NCBI RefSeq assembly: GCF_002019635.1 | Contig: NZ_KV917372.1 | Span: 1,116,001 to 1,180,000, forward strand | Source of the DNA: Metabacillus halosaccharovorans | Lineage (GTDB): Bacteria; Bacillota; Bacilli; Bacillales; Bacillaceae | Direction: 5' to 3' | Length of the DNA: 64,000 bases | In this document: piece by piece, positions 1 to 8,894 of the stretch | Numbering within the stretch: position 1 is the first letter of the stretch | Layout of the letters: every line of letters begins with the position of its first letter | Notes under the pieces: model-generated | The model's database searches: none | Seen by the model: the letters and a program-made list of their open reading frames with translations, nothing else | What the model was told of the DNA's origin: nothing | Translations under genes and position numbers: made by a program

Positions 1-1171
1 CTAATAAATAAAACGTGTGCTGACTGCTTGATTCAGAATCGATATATGATCCAAGATTATAAACAAATGCACCCCGTTTTAAAAACAATTTATCCTCCTT
101 TGTTGTTGAGATAACTCCAGCTTTATTTAATAATTCCGTTATCATTACAGCACTATTTGTAACATGAAAAACAAGATTCAAATTAACATTATAGTCTGTT
201 GCAAGCTCATAAAAGCTTTCCTCAATAATATTAGGAAAAACAGAAATACCAAATTCCTTTGTTAATTCCTCAAAGAAAACTCCATCACGTAACCCTTTTC
301 GACTTAAGGCAAAATGGTCCGCACCTACGATGCTCATTAACTGACGAAACACCTCAACAGCAGGTATAATAATATCTGCACGATCTTTTGAAAGTCCTTC
401 TACCTTTTGCAACTCGGTAAATGAAAGGGACTGTAGATACTGATTCATTTCAAAAACATCTACTCTACTCATTAAATATTGATGAACCCCTGCAATAGGA
501 TAGGCAACGTATTCCTGATGAATTTGGACCAGGTTACGTGCACTACCTCCGATACCGATAATTGGTAGACATTTATCTTTCACCCATTCTAACTGGTCCA
601 TTTGATTTTTAATAAAATTACGAAGGGTTATTAATTCTGATTCAGTGGGAATTTCCCCAGAAATAAATTGTTTTTTTAATGATAAAGCCCCAAAAGGAAA
701 GCTATGATAGTTAATTAACTTCCGGTCATGAAAGTACGTTACTTCTGTGCTTCCTCCACCAATATCAATGGTGATCCCACTCTGAAAGGGTGTTGTATTG
801 ACCACAGCTAAATAACCAAAATAAGCTTCTTCATATTCAGATAGGATTTGAATTGTAAATTTAGTATCATTATATACGCGTTCAAGAATTTGCTGTTGAT
901 TTTTTGCTTGTCGAATAGTAGCAGTTGCAACACACTTTACATCATCTAAAGAATGATGGTTCGTAACTTCCCTAAAACTTAATAGTGAATCAATAAGTAT
1001 GCGAATACCGTCCTCTGTTAAGTCTCCTTCATCCGAAAGAAAATTTCGTAACCGTGCAACAACCTTAACATTTTCTATTTCTTTTAATCTACCGCTTTTC
1101 TCACGTAAATAAATAACCAAACGCATTGTATTTGAGCCGATATCAACAATTGCATATTTTTCTCTATCCAA
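1..1171 (-). CDS. ppx: Exopolyphosphatase, Ppx/GppA family (3' end outside window)
   Basis: Expected to release phosphate from the ends of inorganic polyphosphate in the cytoplasm. About 390 N-terminal residues are visible; the C-terminal part lies beyond the left edge. The actin-like ATPase fold of the family is seen in DIGSNTMRLVIYLRE near the N-terminus and in the second phosphate loop DIGGGSTEVTYF near residue 140, followed by GIGGSARNL. The start is taken as TTG at 1171 because an AGGGTG ribosome binding site lies six bases upstream; an in-frame GTG lies three codons earlier. Family assignment is firm. Choice of Ppx over the pppGpp phosphatase GppA is inference, since GppA is mainly proteobacterial. 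A partner polyphosphate kinase would be expected nearby but is not in this window. Confidence 0.88.
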   Translation of the reverse strand, partial: MDREKYAIVDIGSNTMRLVIYLREKSGRLKEIENVKVVARLRNFLSDEGDLTEDGIRILIDSLLSFREVTNHHSLDDVKCVATATIRQAKNQQQILERVYNDTKFTIQILSEYEEAYFGYLAVVNTTPFQSGITIDIGGGSTEVTYFHDRKLINYHSFPFGALSLKKQFISGEIPTESELITLRNFIKNQMDQLEWVKDKCLPIIGIGGSARNLVQIHQEYVAYPIAGVHQYLMSRVDVFEMNQYLQSLSFTELQKVEGLSKDRADIIIPAVEVFRQLMSIVGADHFALSRKGLRDGVFFEELTKEFGISVFPNIIEESFYELATDYNVNLNLVFHVTNSAVMITELLNKAGVISTTKEDKLFLKRGAFVYNLGSYIDSESSSQHTFYLL

Positions 1172-1380
1172 ATTCAACACCCTTATTTTCAGATTAAAAA
1201 ATATATTTACTTTTGCACACAAGTCATTGAGCTTCAACTTTTACAGATTATCAACTAAAAGAAAAATAAACAGTCATAAATTAATGTACATTATAACATA
1301 TCCATTCATAAGGTATATTAAGTTTTAACCTACAAAATCCCTGTTCCTTGGGCAATTTAATTCCAACTGGAGTGAAATTA

Positions 1381-1875
1381 ATGATTCATACTGTTCAACG
1401 AGGAGAGTCATTGGCCGTAATCGCTGCTAATTATCGAACATCAATACAACAGCTGATAGCTGTTAATCGTATTACCAATCCAAATTTACTTTTTATAGGT
1501 CAGAAAATTACAATACCGGGTCTACCTGATCCTAACAGTATTCCCTATTCTATAGTGATTTCAATCTCACTGAAAAGGTTAACTTTATTAATGAACGGAC
1601 AGGTAATGAAACAATATCCTATTGCAGTTGGTAAAATGGTTACTGCAACTCCTGTAGGAGACTTTGTAATCGTAAATCGGGAACCAAACCCTGGAGGTCC
1701 ATTTGGAGTAATGTGGCTTTCTTTATCCAAAATACACTATGGTATTCACGGTACAAATAACCCTGCTTCTATTGGAAAAGCCGTATCACTTGGATGTATC
1801 AGAATGTATAATGAGGATGTAGTGGAACTGGCTTCCCATGTTCCAAATGGAACTAAAGTTTCAATTAGACCTTAA
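1381..1875 (+). CDS. ykuD: LysM-L,D-transpeptidase YkuD
   Basis: Cell-wall enzyme that cross-links or remodels peptidoglycan by L,D-transpeptidation. The 164-residue product has the length I recall for B. subtilis YkuD. An N-terminal LysM (residues 3-48, [20 protein letters not shown]) binds peptidoglycan. The YkuD catalytic domain follows from about residue 55, with [18 protein letters not shown] and the active-site Cys in SLGCIRM. The ATG at 1381 is chosen because GGAGTG lies seven bases upstream; a longer reading from TTG at 1348 has no such site. There is no clear signal peptide, as in the B. subtilis protein. In B. subtilis the product is a spore-associated protein. The neighbouring ykuC and ykyB strengthen the name. 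Confidence 0.95.
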   Translation: MIHTVQRGESLAVIAANYRTSIQQLIAVNRITNPNLLFIGQKITIPGLPDPNSIPYSIVISISLKRLTLLMNGQVMKQYPIAVGKMVTATPVGDFVIVNREPNPGGPFGVMWLSLSKIHYGIHGTNNPASIGKAVSLGCIRMYNEDVVELASHVPNGTKVSIRP

Positions 1876-1966
1876 GATTTTATTAAGATTTTGTAATTAA
1901 CGTATCAAAATGAGTAATATTACCTTATAATGACAAATGGAATATTGTCATATAAGGAGCGAACCA

Positions 1967-3265
1967 ATGAAAATCTTTCGTAATCGAAATTTTGTGAAAT
2001 TGTTTTTTGCAGCCCTTTTCTCTCAAATGGGAACAACGATCGGAAACATGGCTTTTGCCTTTTATCTTTTAGATCACTTTAGTCATCAACCTTCTTACGC
2101 AACAATAGCTGAATTAATGTATTCACTACCAACCATCCTTGTGTTTTTTATCGTCGGCGTTGTTGCAGATCGATTTGATCGGAAAAAAGTGGCTGAAAAT
2201 TGCGATTGGATTCGAGCTGCCTTAACAGTTCTTCTTTTTGGAGCTCTTTTCACTAATTCTATTCCATTTATTTTTCTCGTGTTATTTTTAAGAAGTGCTG
2301 TTACAAAGTTCTTTTTCCCTGCAGAGAACAGTCTTGTACAAGGAATATTAAATAAAGAGCAATATGCCCAAGCAGCAGGATTAAATCAAATGCTTTTTAG
2401 TATCTTTATGGTGTTTGGAGTTGGTTTAGGTGCTGCTATTTATAAAACAGTTGGCATTCATGGTGCGGTCATTGTAGATTTTATAAGTTTTATTTTTTCT
2501 GCTTTGTTAATAAGATCATGTCAAATCCCTACTTCTGCACGACTGCCTAATGGGAAAGTAGACTGGAAAGATGTAAACATAAAATCATCTCTTGGTGACT
2601 TTAAGGATGGTATTCTTTACATTATCAAAAATCGATTGTTATCCGTCCTTATTTTCGGATTTTTTATTTTCGGATTTTTCAACGGGGCTTTTGCTATATT
2701 ACCAATGTTCACCATGAAATATGAGTTATCACCAGAAAACTATGAATGGTATGCTTCCTTATTTGCTGTTTCCTTAGGGTTTGGATTATTAACAGGTAGT
2801 GGATTAGGGACATTAATTGCATCAAAGTTCAAGCCTCATCAATTAATGATTTTCCCTATTTTCTTAACAAGTTTACTCATTTTCTTTTTAGGCTTTACAG
2901 ATAAACTTTCTATCTTCCTTGTCATCGTGTTTATAATTGGGACATGCCTGGGACCAATTAATATTGCTATAGGTGGATGGATGCCAAAAATAGTACATCC
3001 GAAGCTAATGGGACGTGTCAGCGGTTGGATTGACCCTTTAATGATGTTCGCTCAATCCGCAACACTCGGATTAATTGCACTCCTTTTTCCTAAGTTTATT
3101 CAAGAAATTGATTACTTATATTATGGTATTGCATTTGTCATATTATTGGTTTCTCTATTCTATGCCTTTACCTTACCTAAGCTAAGCGAAGCTTTTGAAA
3201 AGAAACAAAAACTACTACAACGCAAACAAAAAACACAAAAAACAAGTAATATCCCATCTATGTAA
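1967..3265 (+). CDS. ykuC: MFS transporter, YkuC-like
   Basis: Integral membrane protein of 432 residues with ten to twelve predicted hydrophobic segments and the MFS signature between helices 2 and 3 (VADRFDRKKVAENCDWIRA, near residue 65). It resembles MFS_3 type drug or siderophore exporters. The substrate cannot be read from sequence. The start is the ATG at 1967, five bases after AAGGAGCG; an in-frame ATG thirty bases upstream lacks a site. The C-terminal tail is very basic and Lys/Gln rich. It lies next to ykuD and ykyB, matching my recollection of the B. subtilis order, and ends in a long terminator hairpin. Function as a macrolide-type efflux pump is annotation by analogy only. Confidence 0.85.
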   Translation: MKIFRNRNFVKLFFAALFSQMGTTIGNMAFAFYLLDHFSHQPSYATIAELMYSLPTILVFFIVGVVADRFDRKKVAENCDWIRAALTVLLFGALFTNSIPFIFLVLFLRSAVTKFFFPAENSLVQGILNKEQYAQAAGLNQMLFSIFMVFGVGLGAAIYKTVGIHGAVIVDFISFIFSALLIRSCQIPTSARLPNGKVDWKDVNIKSSLGDFKDGILYIIKNRLLSVLIFGFFIFGFFNGAFAILPMFTMKYELSPENYEWYASLFAVSLGFGLLTGSGLGTLIASKFKPHQLMIFPIFLTSLLIFFLGFTDKLSIFLVIVFIIGTCLGPINIAIGGWMPKIVHPKLMGRVSGWIDPLMMFAQSATLGLIALLFPKFIQEIDYLYYGIAFVILLVSLFYAFTLPKLSEAFEKKQKLLQRKQKTQKTSNIPSM

Positions 3266-3267
3266 AG

Positions 3268-3316
3268 AAAGTGTATCTGCTCAACTGTTATACAATTGAG
3301 CAGATACACTTTTATT
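3268..3316 (+). terminator. Terminator after ykuC
   Basis: Perfect 17-bp inverted repeat (3268-3284 with 3296-3312) around an 11-base loop, followed by TTTTATTT on the plus strand. It begins just after the ykuC stop codon. Confidence 0.9.
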
Positions 3317-3566
3317 TATATACTATCAGAAAGTATATAAATTTTATGGATGATTGTATAAGAAAAACTTAGGCTTTCTCCATTAGTACTTGGCCACAAG
3401 CCAAGTTTTCTAACCTTTTCAATTGTAACTGTTTATACAATAATACGAAATAGCTATTGAATTATTCAAAATAAATACCGTAACTTGTTGCATTTTACTC
3501 TTTACTAAGTATAATTTAAGTAAGAAAGTTATAAAATGAGAGTGTAAAACGAAAAGGAGAGAACCA
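3317..3566. other. Intergenic region before ykyB with a small hairpin
   Basis: No gene seen. A short hairpin ACTTGGC/GCCAAGT (3388-3406) is followed by TTTTC on the plus strand and could be a second weak terminator or leader element. An alternative pairing with the upstream AAACTTAGGC is possible. The ykyB ribosome binding site AAAGGAGAG lies at the right end. Confidence 0.4.
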
Positions 3567-4046
3567 ATGCAGGATCATAATCGACTCGATCCAAGTCAAC
3601 AACAATCTACAGAAAACCTCGCCCGTGCTATTTATGTTGTAAATAGACATGCAAAAACTGCGCCAAACCCTAAATTTCTCTATGCATTAAAGAAAAAAGC
3701 ATTATTGAAACTTGTCCACGAGGGGAAAGCTGTAAAAAAAGGACTTCATTTTTCAAATAATCCTAAATTTAGCAAACAGCAATCAGATGTTTTAGTTTCA
3801 GCTGGAGAGTATTACTTTCATATGCCTCCTACAAAAGATGACTTCGAAAAACTTCCACATTTAGGTTCATTAAATAAAACCTATCGAAATCCCAAAACAC
3901 ATATGTCTTTAACAAAGGCTAAAATCCTCTTACAAGGTTATGTTGGTATGAAAGAAGAAAAAAAGCCGGCTCAATCCTTTCAATCAAAAAAAACACGTAC
4001 ATATGAAAAGCCCGTGTTTAAAAGATTAGGTGAAAGTTACAGGTAA
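3567..4046 (+). CDS. ykyB: Conserved Bacillus protein YkyB
   Basis: 159-residue soluble, basic protein of unknown function. It matches what I remember of B. subtilis YkyB across its length: an N-terminal AIYVVNRHAKTAPNPKFLY block (residues 22-40), a central KKGLHFSNNPKFSKQQSDVL block, YYFHMPPTKDDFEKLPHLG near residue 95, and the C-terminal FKRLGESY. No signal peptide, membrane segment or catalytic motif is evident. The start ATG follows AAAGGAGAGAACC. It lies between ykuC and cheV, as I recall for B. subtilis, and converges on cheV over a shared terminator. The family is restricted to Bacillaceae as far as I know, so no function is proposed. Confidence 0.9.
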   Translation: MQDHNRLDPSQQQSTENLARAIYVVNRHAKTAPNPKFLYALKKKALLKLVHEGKAVKKGLHFSNNPKFSKQQSDVLVSAGEYYFHMPPTKDDFEKLPHLGSLNKTYRNPKTHMSLTKAKILLQGYVGMKEEKKPAQSFQSKKTRTYEKPVFKRLGESYR

Positions 4047-4137
4047 TATAATGGCCACACTTTGGAAGTACGCACTTTTATAAGGGGCTATTTTCCACAT
4101 ATATTCTACCATCCTAAAATTTTTCTATATTTTAACA

Positions 4138-4173
4138 AAAGGCTATCATGTATATGACAACATGATAGCCTTT
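4138..4173. terminator. Bidirectional terminator between ykyB and cheV
   Basis: 14-bp inverted repeat, AAAGGCTATCATGT (4138-4151) with its complement at 4160-4173, flanked by A and T rich runs. It serves the convergent ykyB and cheV transcripts. Confidence 0.8.
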
Positions 4174-4176
4174 AAA

Positions 4177-5082
4177 TTATAGGATATGTTTGTCTATTTG
4201 CTCTACAAGAAGATTTATTTCTGGTTTGCTAATTTGCGCACTAGCTCCAACCTTTTGTCCTTTATGACGAAGGTCATTTGTGATTAACGATGAAAAAATA
4301 ACAACCGGAAGAACACTTAGGGACTGATTTTCTTTAATTTGCTTTGTTAGATGGTGTCCATCCATTTGCGGCATTTCAACATCTGTAATAAGAAGTTGTA
4401 CTTCATCTTCAATCGCTTTCCCAGATTCTACAATTGAAATTAAATAAAATAAGGCATCCTTGCCATTTTCAAAAAACTCAATATTTTGAAAACCTGCTTC
4501 ATTTAACGTTTCCTGGAGTAACTTTCTAAGAAGTGGTGAATCTTCAGCAACTACAAGCTTCTTTTCAGATCGCTCTCTTTCGCCTAATTTTTTCACATTT
4601 TCAATGTTAATCCCAGAATCCGGATTTATGTCAACAACGATCTTTTCAAAATCCAATAGTAAAATCATTTGATCATTCATTTTTACAACACCGGTTATTT
4701 GACTTTCTAGCCCCTGGTACATTCCAGATGGTTTTTCAATATGTTCCCAAGAGATACGGTGGATTTGTGTAACAGAATGAACATGAAAAACCAATTTCGT
4801 TTGATTAAATTCAGTTACAATATATTTTTCTTCTAAGGGTCTATCACTTTGTGGATATCCCAGAGCTTTCGCTACATCCACCACAGGAAGAATCTCCCCC
4901 CGGATTTCTATAATTCCTTCCACATTTGGGTGAGAATGTGGAATTTTAGTAACTTGTACAGGCTGAATAATTTCTTTAACTTTTATTACGTTAATACCAA
5001 ACTTACTTTGTCCAATACTAAATTCAACTATTTCCAGCTCATTTGTGCCACTTTCAAGTAAAATACCTTTTTGTTGATCCAT
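4177..5082 (-). CDS. cheV: Chemotaxis coupling/adaptation protein CheV
   Basis: 301-residue two-domain chemotaxis protein. The CheW-like domain (about residues 15-150) links chemoreceptors to CheA. A C-terminal response-regulator receiver domain (about 172-300) lets phosphorylation by CheA drive adaptation. The receiver shows the acidic pocket (VVAEDSPLLRKLL), the phospho-acceptor Asp in LLITDVEMPQMDGHH and the conserved Lys in SKPE. The start ATG follows GGAAGGAAG. It is monocistronic here, convergent with ykyB. It acts at the cytoplasmic face of receptor arrays and fits the motAB genes elsewhere in the window, which show that the organism is motile. Confidence 0.96.
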   Translation of the reverse strand: MDQQKGILLESGTNELEIVEFSIGQSKFGINVIKVKEIIQPVQVTKIPHSHPNVEGIIEIRGEILPVVDVAKALGYPQSDRPLEEKYIVTEFNQTKLVFHVHSVTQIHRISWEHIEKPSGMYQGLESQITGVVKMNDQMILLLDFEKIVVDINPDSGINIENVKKLGERERSEKKLVVAEDSPLLRKLLQETLNEAGFQNIEFFENGKDALFYLISIVESGKAIEDEVQLLITDVEMPQMDGHHLTKQIKENQSLSVLPVVIFSSLITNDLRHKGQKVGASAQISKPEINLLVEQIDKHIL

Positions 5083-5249
5083 TTAAAACTTCCTTCCATG
5101 AAGATACATTTGTATATTTTATATCGGCATATTATTGAAAAATTATAGCCTCTTTTTCATATAGTGTGAATGATAGGAAAGAAGTATATTAGATTTTCAT
5201 CACAAGTACTTCCATAAATAAAGCTTTGTTTAACTTCCAAGTTTCTTCA

Positions 5250-5906
5250 TCAATATAAGAAATTTAATATTCTTTCATCTGCTAAATTTGTATCAATCGG
5301 ACCTTTATTCATATCTCGGCCATATTGCCACAACCAGACATTGGCTCTGCATGATGGCGTTGCAGGATTAAATCTTGGTGCCTTTCTTTCAGTTGAAGTT
5401 CCCGTTTCAGGTTCAACACTCCAAAGTATTGTTTGTGTTGCAATGTCATTATTATCTTTAACTGCCTGGCAAAATGCCTGAGCAAAACTTCCTCTTTCTG
5501 AATCATGATAAAATCCTGCTCTATAGCCTGATGGAATAAGGGTTTCCGCCCACCCACGTATCCATAAGGCATCGACATTATGTAAATTCTCTAGATTCGC
5601 AAACAATACTGTTTCTTTCGGAAAACCTAACCTCCTTGCATGATATACTGCATTTCTACATGCAACTTGAGCATGTTCGTAGCCTATTTCTTCACTAACG
5701 ACATTATATATTGGCAAAATCTTAATTCCTTTATTTCTAAGAAAGTTAATTTCCGTTTTTGTTAAACCAATTGACACATTGGGGACTTCTGTTAGATATC
5801 TCCCCCAATATTTTGGTAATCCAAAATTTTTTCTTACCCAAATGAAGAAATCCTGATTAACCGGGCTAGTAGAATTTACTCCCCAAACCTTACGTGCCAG
5901 AGACAT
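5250..5906 (-). CDS. DUF1906 glycoside-hydrolase-like protein
   Basis: 218-residue protein resembling the DUF1906 (Rv2525c-like, glycoside hydrolase-like) family, a TIM-barrel related to GH25 lysozymes. Typical features are WGVNSTSPV at the N-terminus (substrate-binding Asp of the family replaced by Asn), PKYWGRYLTE, KILPIYNVV, the repeated Tyr/His region EIGYEHAQ, GYRAGFYHDSE and the ending NVWLWQYGRD. No signal peptide is visible, so it may act in the cytoplasm, the forespore or after lysis. The ATG at 5906 is preferred because AAAGGG lies four bases upstream; an in-frame TTG lies six codons earlier. The substrate is unknown. Several acidic residues of true GH25 enzymes are not obvious, so activity is uncertain. 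Confidence 0.75.
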   Translation of the reverse strand: MSLARKVWGVNSTSPVNQDFFIWVRKNFGLPKYWGRYLTEVPNVSIGLTKTEINFLRNKGIKILPIYNVVSEEIGYEHAQVACRNAVYHARRLGFPKETVLFANLENLHNVDALWIRGWAETLIPSGYRAGFYHDSERGSFAQAFCQAVKDNNDIATQTILWSVEPETGTSTERKAPRFNPATPSCRANVWLWQYGRDMNKGPIDTNLADERILNFLY

Positions 5907-6240
5907 CACGCCCTTTCTCTCCAAGCTCTAAACATATATATGTATGGCTATGGTTGTCTAAAGCATGCAAACAAATAAAGTTTGATCTTTTTTTACATTA
6001 AGCTTTTTGATTTTATGCATTTGTTTCACCAACTAAGGTCATAACAATTTATTTAATCTCCTAAAATGTACATGTTTCGAATATATTAATGCCATCCTAG
6101 ATGTATATGATCGAAATTTTTACACTTCATAAATTAAAAATAATGCAAAGTTGTAACACTCCTGATATAATCCATTTGTAAATTGTTTGAATTCAATTTA
6201 CGGGTTGGGTTGAGGGTTACACACATAAGGAAGGGTAACA
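5907..6240. other. Divergent intergenic region
   Basis: No gene seen. It separates two divergent genes. A TATAAT lies near 6170 and an inverted repeat GTAAATTG/CAATTTAC spans about 6178-6201, between it and the permease start; this could be an operator. I looked for a purine riboswitch and did not find its conserved loops. Confidence 0.4.
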
Positions 6241-7527
6241 TTGGAAAAGTTTTTTCGATTACATGAAAACAAGACCACTATAAAAAAGGAAATACTTGCA
6301 GGGACAGTATCCTTTTTTACGATCGTCTACATCGTTGTTGTAAATGCTTCTATATTATCAGATGCAGGAATACCTTTAGAGGCTGGAATTATCGCAACAG
6401 TTCTGACTTCAATAGCAGGTTGCCTTATTATGGGTTTCTTCGGAAATACTCCGATCATCCTTGTACCAGGCATGGGTGTCAATGCTCTCTTTACGTATAC
6501 AATTGTCATGGGAATGGGACTAACATGGCAAGAAGGTTTAGCAGTTGTGTTTGTATCCGGAATTCTTTTTACTCTAATTGCATTTACAAAGCTGTCTGTC
6601 ATTATTTCAGAATCTATTCCTCTTTCATTAAAAGAAGCAATTACAGTAGGTATTGGTTTCTTTTTAACATTTATTGGATTGCAAAAGGGTGGAATTGTTG
6701 TTCTTAATAGTGATACCTTTGTTGCTTTAGGAGACTTTAGTCAACCCGGAGTGATCGTGACACTTTTAACTTTACTCATTACGGTTGGCTTATTTACCAG
6801 ACAAGTCCCTGGTAATTTTCTAATCAGTATTTTTGCCGGTACTATTTTAGCTGCATGCTTTGGTTTGCTGGAAGTTGATTTTTCGACTAAACCACATGAG
6901 GCTTTTCTTGTCTACAAGGATGTCTTATTTGCCATGTCATTTAGCCGTATTGTGGATCTTGCATTTTGGACTGCTACTTTTTCTTTAACAATGGTTATTG
7001 TTTTTGAGAATATTGGGCTAGTATTTGGTCAGGTTCATATGATCAATCGCCCTGATCGCTACAAACGTTCTTTTCAAGCTAATGCCTTATCTACTATCAC
7101 TTCAGGCATTTTCGGATCAAGTCCAACTGTTAGTACAGTGGAGACTGCAGCTGGGATTACTGCAGGTGGAAGAACGGGTTTAACATCCATTACAACAGGT
7201 TTGCTCTTTTTAAGTTCTCTGTTATTTTTACCTATTATCAAAATAATCCCGGATAGTGCTATTGCACCAATTCTCATTTTAATTGGTAGCTTAATGATAC
7301 AAAATATCCAACACATTGATTTAAATGATTTTAGTGAAAGCTTTCCAGCTTTTCTTATCATTGCTTTAATTCCATTCACTTACAGTATCGTAGATGGTAT
7401 GGCATTTGGTTTTATTATGTATCCTATATTAAAAGTCATTTTAAAAAGAAAAGATGAGGTAAAACCAGCTCTCTATATTATCGCTTTGCTATTTTTATTT
7501 AATTTTGTTTTTCATATTCTTCACTAA
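6241..7527 (+). CDS. NCS2 family purine permease (PbuG/PbuO-like)
   Basis: 428-residue membrane protein with about twelve hydrophobic segments, predicted to import guanine, hypoxanthine or adenine with protons. Motifs of the AzgA/PbuG branch of NCS2 are visible: GTVSFFTIVYIVVVNASIL in helix 1, VPGMGVNALFTY in the substrate site region, and SSPTVSTVETAAGITAGGRTG in helix 10. The start is TTG at 6241, six bases after AAGGAAGGG. It is followed by its own terminator, so monocistronic. The related B. subtilis genes are often under purine riboswitch or PurR control; neither element is recognisable upstream here. The exact base specificity is not inferable. Confidence 0.88.
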   Translation: MEKFFRLHENKTTIKKEILAGTVSFFTIVYIVVVNASILSDAGIPLEAGIIATVLTSIAGCLIMGFFGNTPIILVPGMGVNALFTYTIVMGMGLTWQEGLAVVFVSGILFTLIAFTKLSVIISESIPLSLKEAITVGIGFFLTFIGLQKGGIVVLNSDTFVALGDFSQPGVIVTLLTLLITVGLFTRQVPGNFLISIFAGTILAACFGLLEVDFSTKPHEAFLVYKDVLFAMSFSRIVDLAFWTATFSLTMVIVFENIGLVFGQVHMINRPDRYKRSFQANALSTITSGIFGSSPTVSTVETAAGITAGGRTGLTSITTGLLFLSSLLFLPIIKIIPDSAIAPILILIGSLMIQNIQHIDLNDFSESFPAFLIIALIPFTYSIVDGMAFGFIMYPILKVILKRKDEVKPALYIIALLFLFNFVFHILH

Positions 7528-7551
7528 GGCAGACACTTGTCTGTCTTTTTT
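7528..7551 (+). terminator. Terminator after NCS2 permease
   Basis: GGCAGACA/TGTCTGTC hairpin (one G-T pair) followed by a run of six T. It starts one base after the stop codon. Confidence 0.75.
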
Positions 7552-7643
7552 ACATTGCCTCTTTTACTTCTTATCTTTCGTATAAAATTTATTCCTTTTC
7601 ACAAAATAAAGATACTGTGAAAAAAGTATATTAGAGGTGAAAC

Positions 7644-8036
7644 ATGCGAAGATATGTTGTATTCTTATTAACATTATTAATGATGACAGCGTGCAACAAC
7701 GTGAACGAGGATGAGGCTATAAGTGAAAAACAAGAAGAGGGATTATTACAAACCGGAAATAATCGGGTCAAAACAAATGATGATCTTCTTTTAGAAGCAA
7801 GAGAAGAAGTAAATTATGATAATGATCGAGATCCTCTTCATCCTACACAAGCAGAGGAATTAGTAAAAGAGAAGCTTGGAGTTAGAAGAGATAGGAATAC
7901 GATCGTACAATACGATCATGTTGAAGATGGGAATTATATAGTACATGTGTACTCTCTTGAAGGTAATCGCGAAAAAAGTGAAGCATGGTATATGGTTGAT
8001 TTACAAACTAGAACAGTCGAGACGCTTGTTCGTTAA
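7644..8036 (+). CDS. Small putative lipoprotein
   Basis: 130-residue protein with a short lipoprotein signal: MRRY, a hydrophobic stretch, then MTAC with the candidate lipidated Cys at position 17. The mature part is acidic and hydrophilic. Its C-terminal half (residues 70-130) has the pattern of a small secreted PepSY-like fold (AEELVKEKLGV ... VQYDHVEDGNYIVHVYS ... WYMVDLQTRTVE). The start ATG follows AGAGGTGAAAC. It lies in a single-gene unit ended by a 12-bp hairpin. I do not recognise the family. Attachment to the outer face of the membrane is inferred only from the lipobox. Confidence 0.75.
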   Translation: MRRYVVFLLTLLMMTACNNVNEDEAISEKQEEGLLQTGNNRVKTNDDLLLEAREEVNYDNDRDPLHPTQAEELVKEKLGVRRDRNTIVQYDHVEDGNYIVHVYSLEGNREKSEAWYMVDLQTRTVETLVR

Positions 8037-8049
8037 AGTTCTCGTGAAT

Positions 8050-8079
8050 GGGGCAGCTCATGTAAAAATGAGCTGCCCC
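8050..8079 (+). terminator. Hairpin after lipoprotein gene
   Basis: GGGGCAGCTCAT and its perfect complement around a six-base loop. No long T run follows on either strand, so termination efficiency is uncertain. Confidence 0.6.
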
Positions 8080-8175
8080 TCACTATTTTCCAATCACTCT
8101 CTCTATGTGGACATTCACCTATTTTTGACATTTGCATATTGTAACCGTGAAGGTTTTATGAGAGGAGAATTACAC

Positions 8176-8562
8176 ATGTATCCATACAATCGTCAGTTTA
8201 CAACTCCCGGTTTCCCGCCATTTGGACCTCCTGGCGGCGGCTTTGATCAACAACCACCATATGGACCACCGGGTTTTCAAGGAGGACCTGGTCAAGGTGG
8301 CCCCCCACAAGGGCCTCCACCTGGTGAGATACCACCATTGCAATCCCAAAGTCAAGTAGGAACTTTTGCAGTTGATCCCGGTGGAATCCGTAGATGTTTA
8401 TTCCGCTTTACGTACATTCGTTTAAATAATGGTCGTGCCTTTTGGTTTTATCCTACATTTGTAGGTCGAAATTCAGTTGCAGGCTATCGCTGGAGAAGAC
8501 GTCAATATCGTTGGGTTTACTTTGGAATTGACCTTGATCAAATCCGCTCGTTTAGTTGTTAA
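8176..8562 (+). CDS. Pro/Gly-rich protein with conserved C-terminal domain
   Basis: 128 residues. The first 65 are a low-complexity Pro/Gly/Gln segment (repeats of GPPG, QGGP, PPG). The last 65 form a compact basic domain with VDPGGIRRCLFRFTYIRLNN, AFWFYPTFVGRNSV, GYRWRR and a terminal Cys. Proteins with this layout are common in Bacilli and usually listed as hypothetical; a spore-coat or surface role is plausible because such Pro/Gly tails occur there, but this is inference. The start ATG at 8176 follows AGAGGAGAA; the frame stays open far upstream without another credible site. No signal peptide or membrane segment is visible. Confidence 0.75.
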   Translation: MYPYNRQFTTPGFPPFGPPGGGFDQQPPYGPPGFQGGPGQGGPPQGPPPGEIPPLQSQSQVGTFAVDPGGIRRCLFRFTYIRLNNGRAFWFYPTFVGRNSVAGYRWRRRQYRWVYFGIDLDQIRSFSC

Positions 8563-8705
8563 CAGCAAAATCATGAAGGATTGTCATATGTGCAACCTTC
8601 ATGATTTTTTATTTTGACTCATAAGTAAAAATTGTAAAAATAAAATCACCTTTATCTGTACATAGTAATTTTGCAAGACCAAATATTTATTAGGGGGACC
8701 CTATC

Positions 8706-8834
8706 ATGACAAAGCGTAATATTAAAACAAAATCCGGACTTCAGACGGCTAAACCTATAACAGATCTTGAAATTTCTAAAGATCTTACAACCGTTAATAA
8801 AAAAGCAGAAAAGACTCGTCCTCAAAATCAGTAA
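8706..8834 (+). CDS. 42-residue hypothetical protein
   Basis: Short ORF starting MTKRNIKTKSGLQTAK and ending EKTRPQNQ, with an excellent AGGGGG ribosome binding site eight bases before the ATG. The product is hydrophilic, rich in Lys and Thr, without Trp, Cys or a membrane segment, and probably disordered. It has its own terminator hairpin, which supports a real transcript. I do not recognise a family. The size and composition recall small spore proteins, but no known Ssp motif is present. Confidence 0.6.
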   Translation: MTKRNIKTKSGLQTAKPITDLEISKDLTTVNKKAEKTRPQNQ

Positions 8835-8848
8835 TTATTACAATAAAA

Positions 8849-8888
8849 AAGGTTCTCATCTACATGATTCCGTAGTTATGAGAACCTT
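8849..8888. terminator. Bidirectional terminator
   Basis: AAGGTTCTCAT/ATGAGAACCTT stem extended by CTAC/GTAG inside; A run on the left and T-rich on the right. Shared by the convergent small genes at 8706 and 9077. Confidence 0.8.
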
Positions 8889-8894
8889 AACCTT

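Noticed and set aside
6120-6240. Possible purine riboswitch before the NCS2 permease
   Set aside because: Only an isolated TATAAT-like segment is present; the paired loops with the conserved GG/CC contacts of the purine aptamer are missing.
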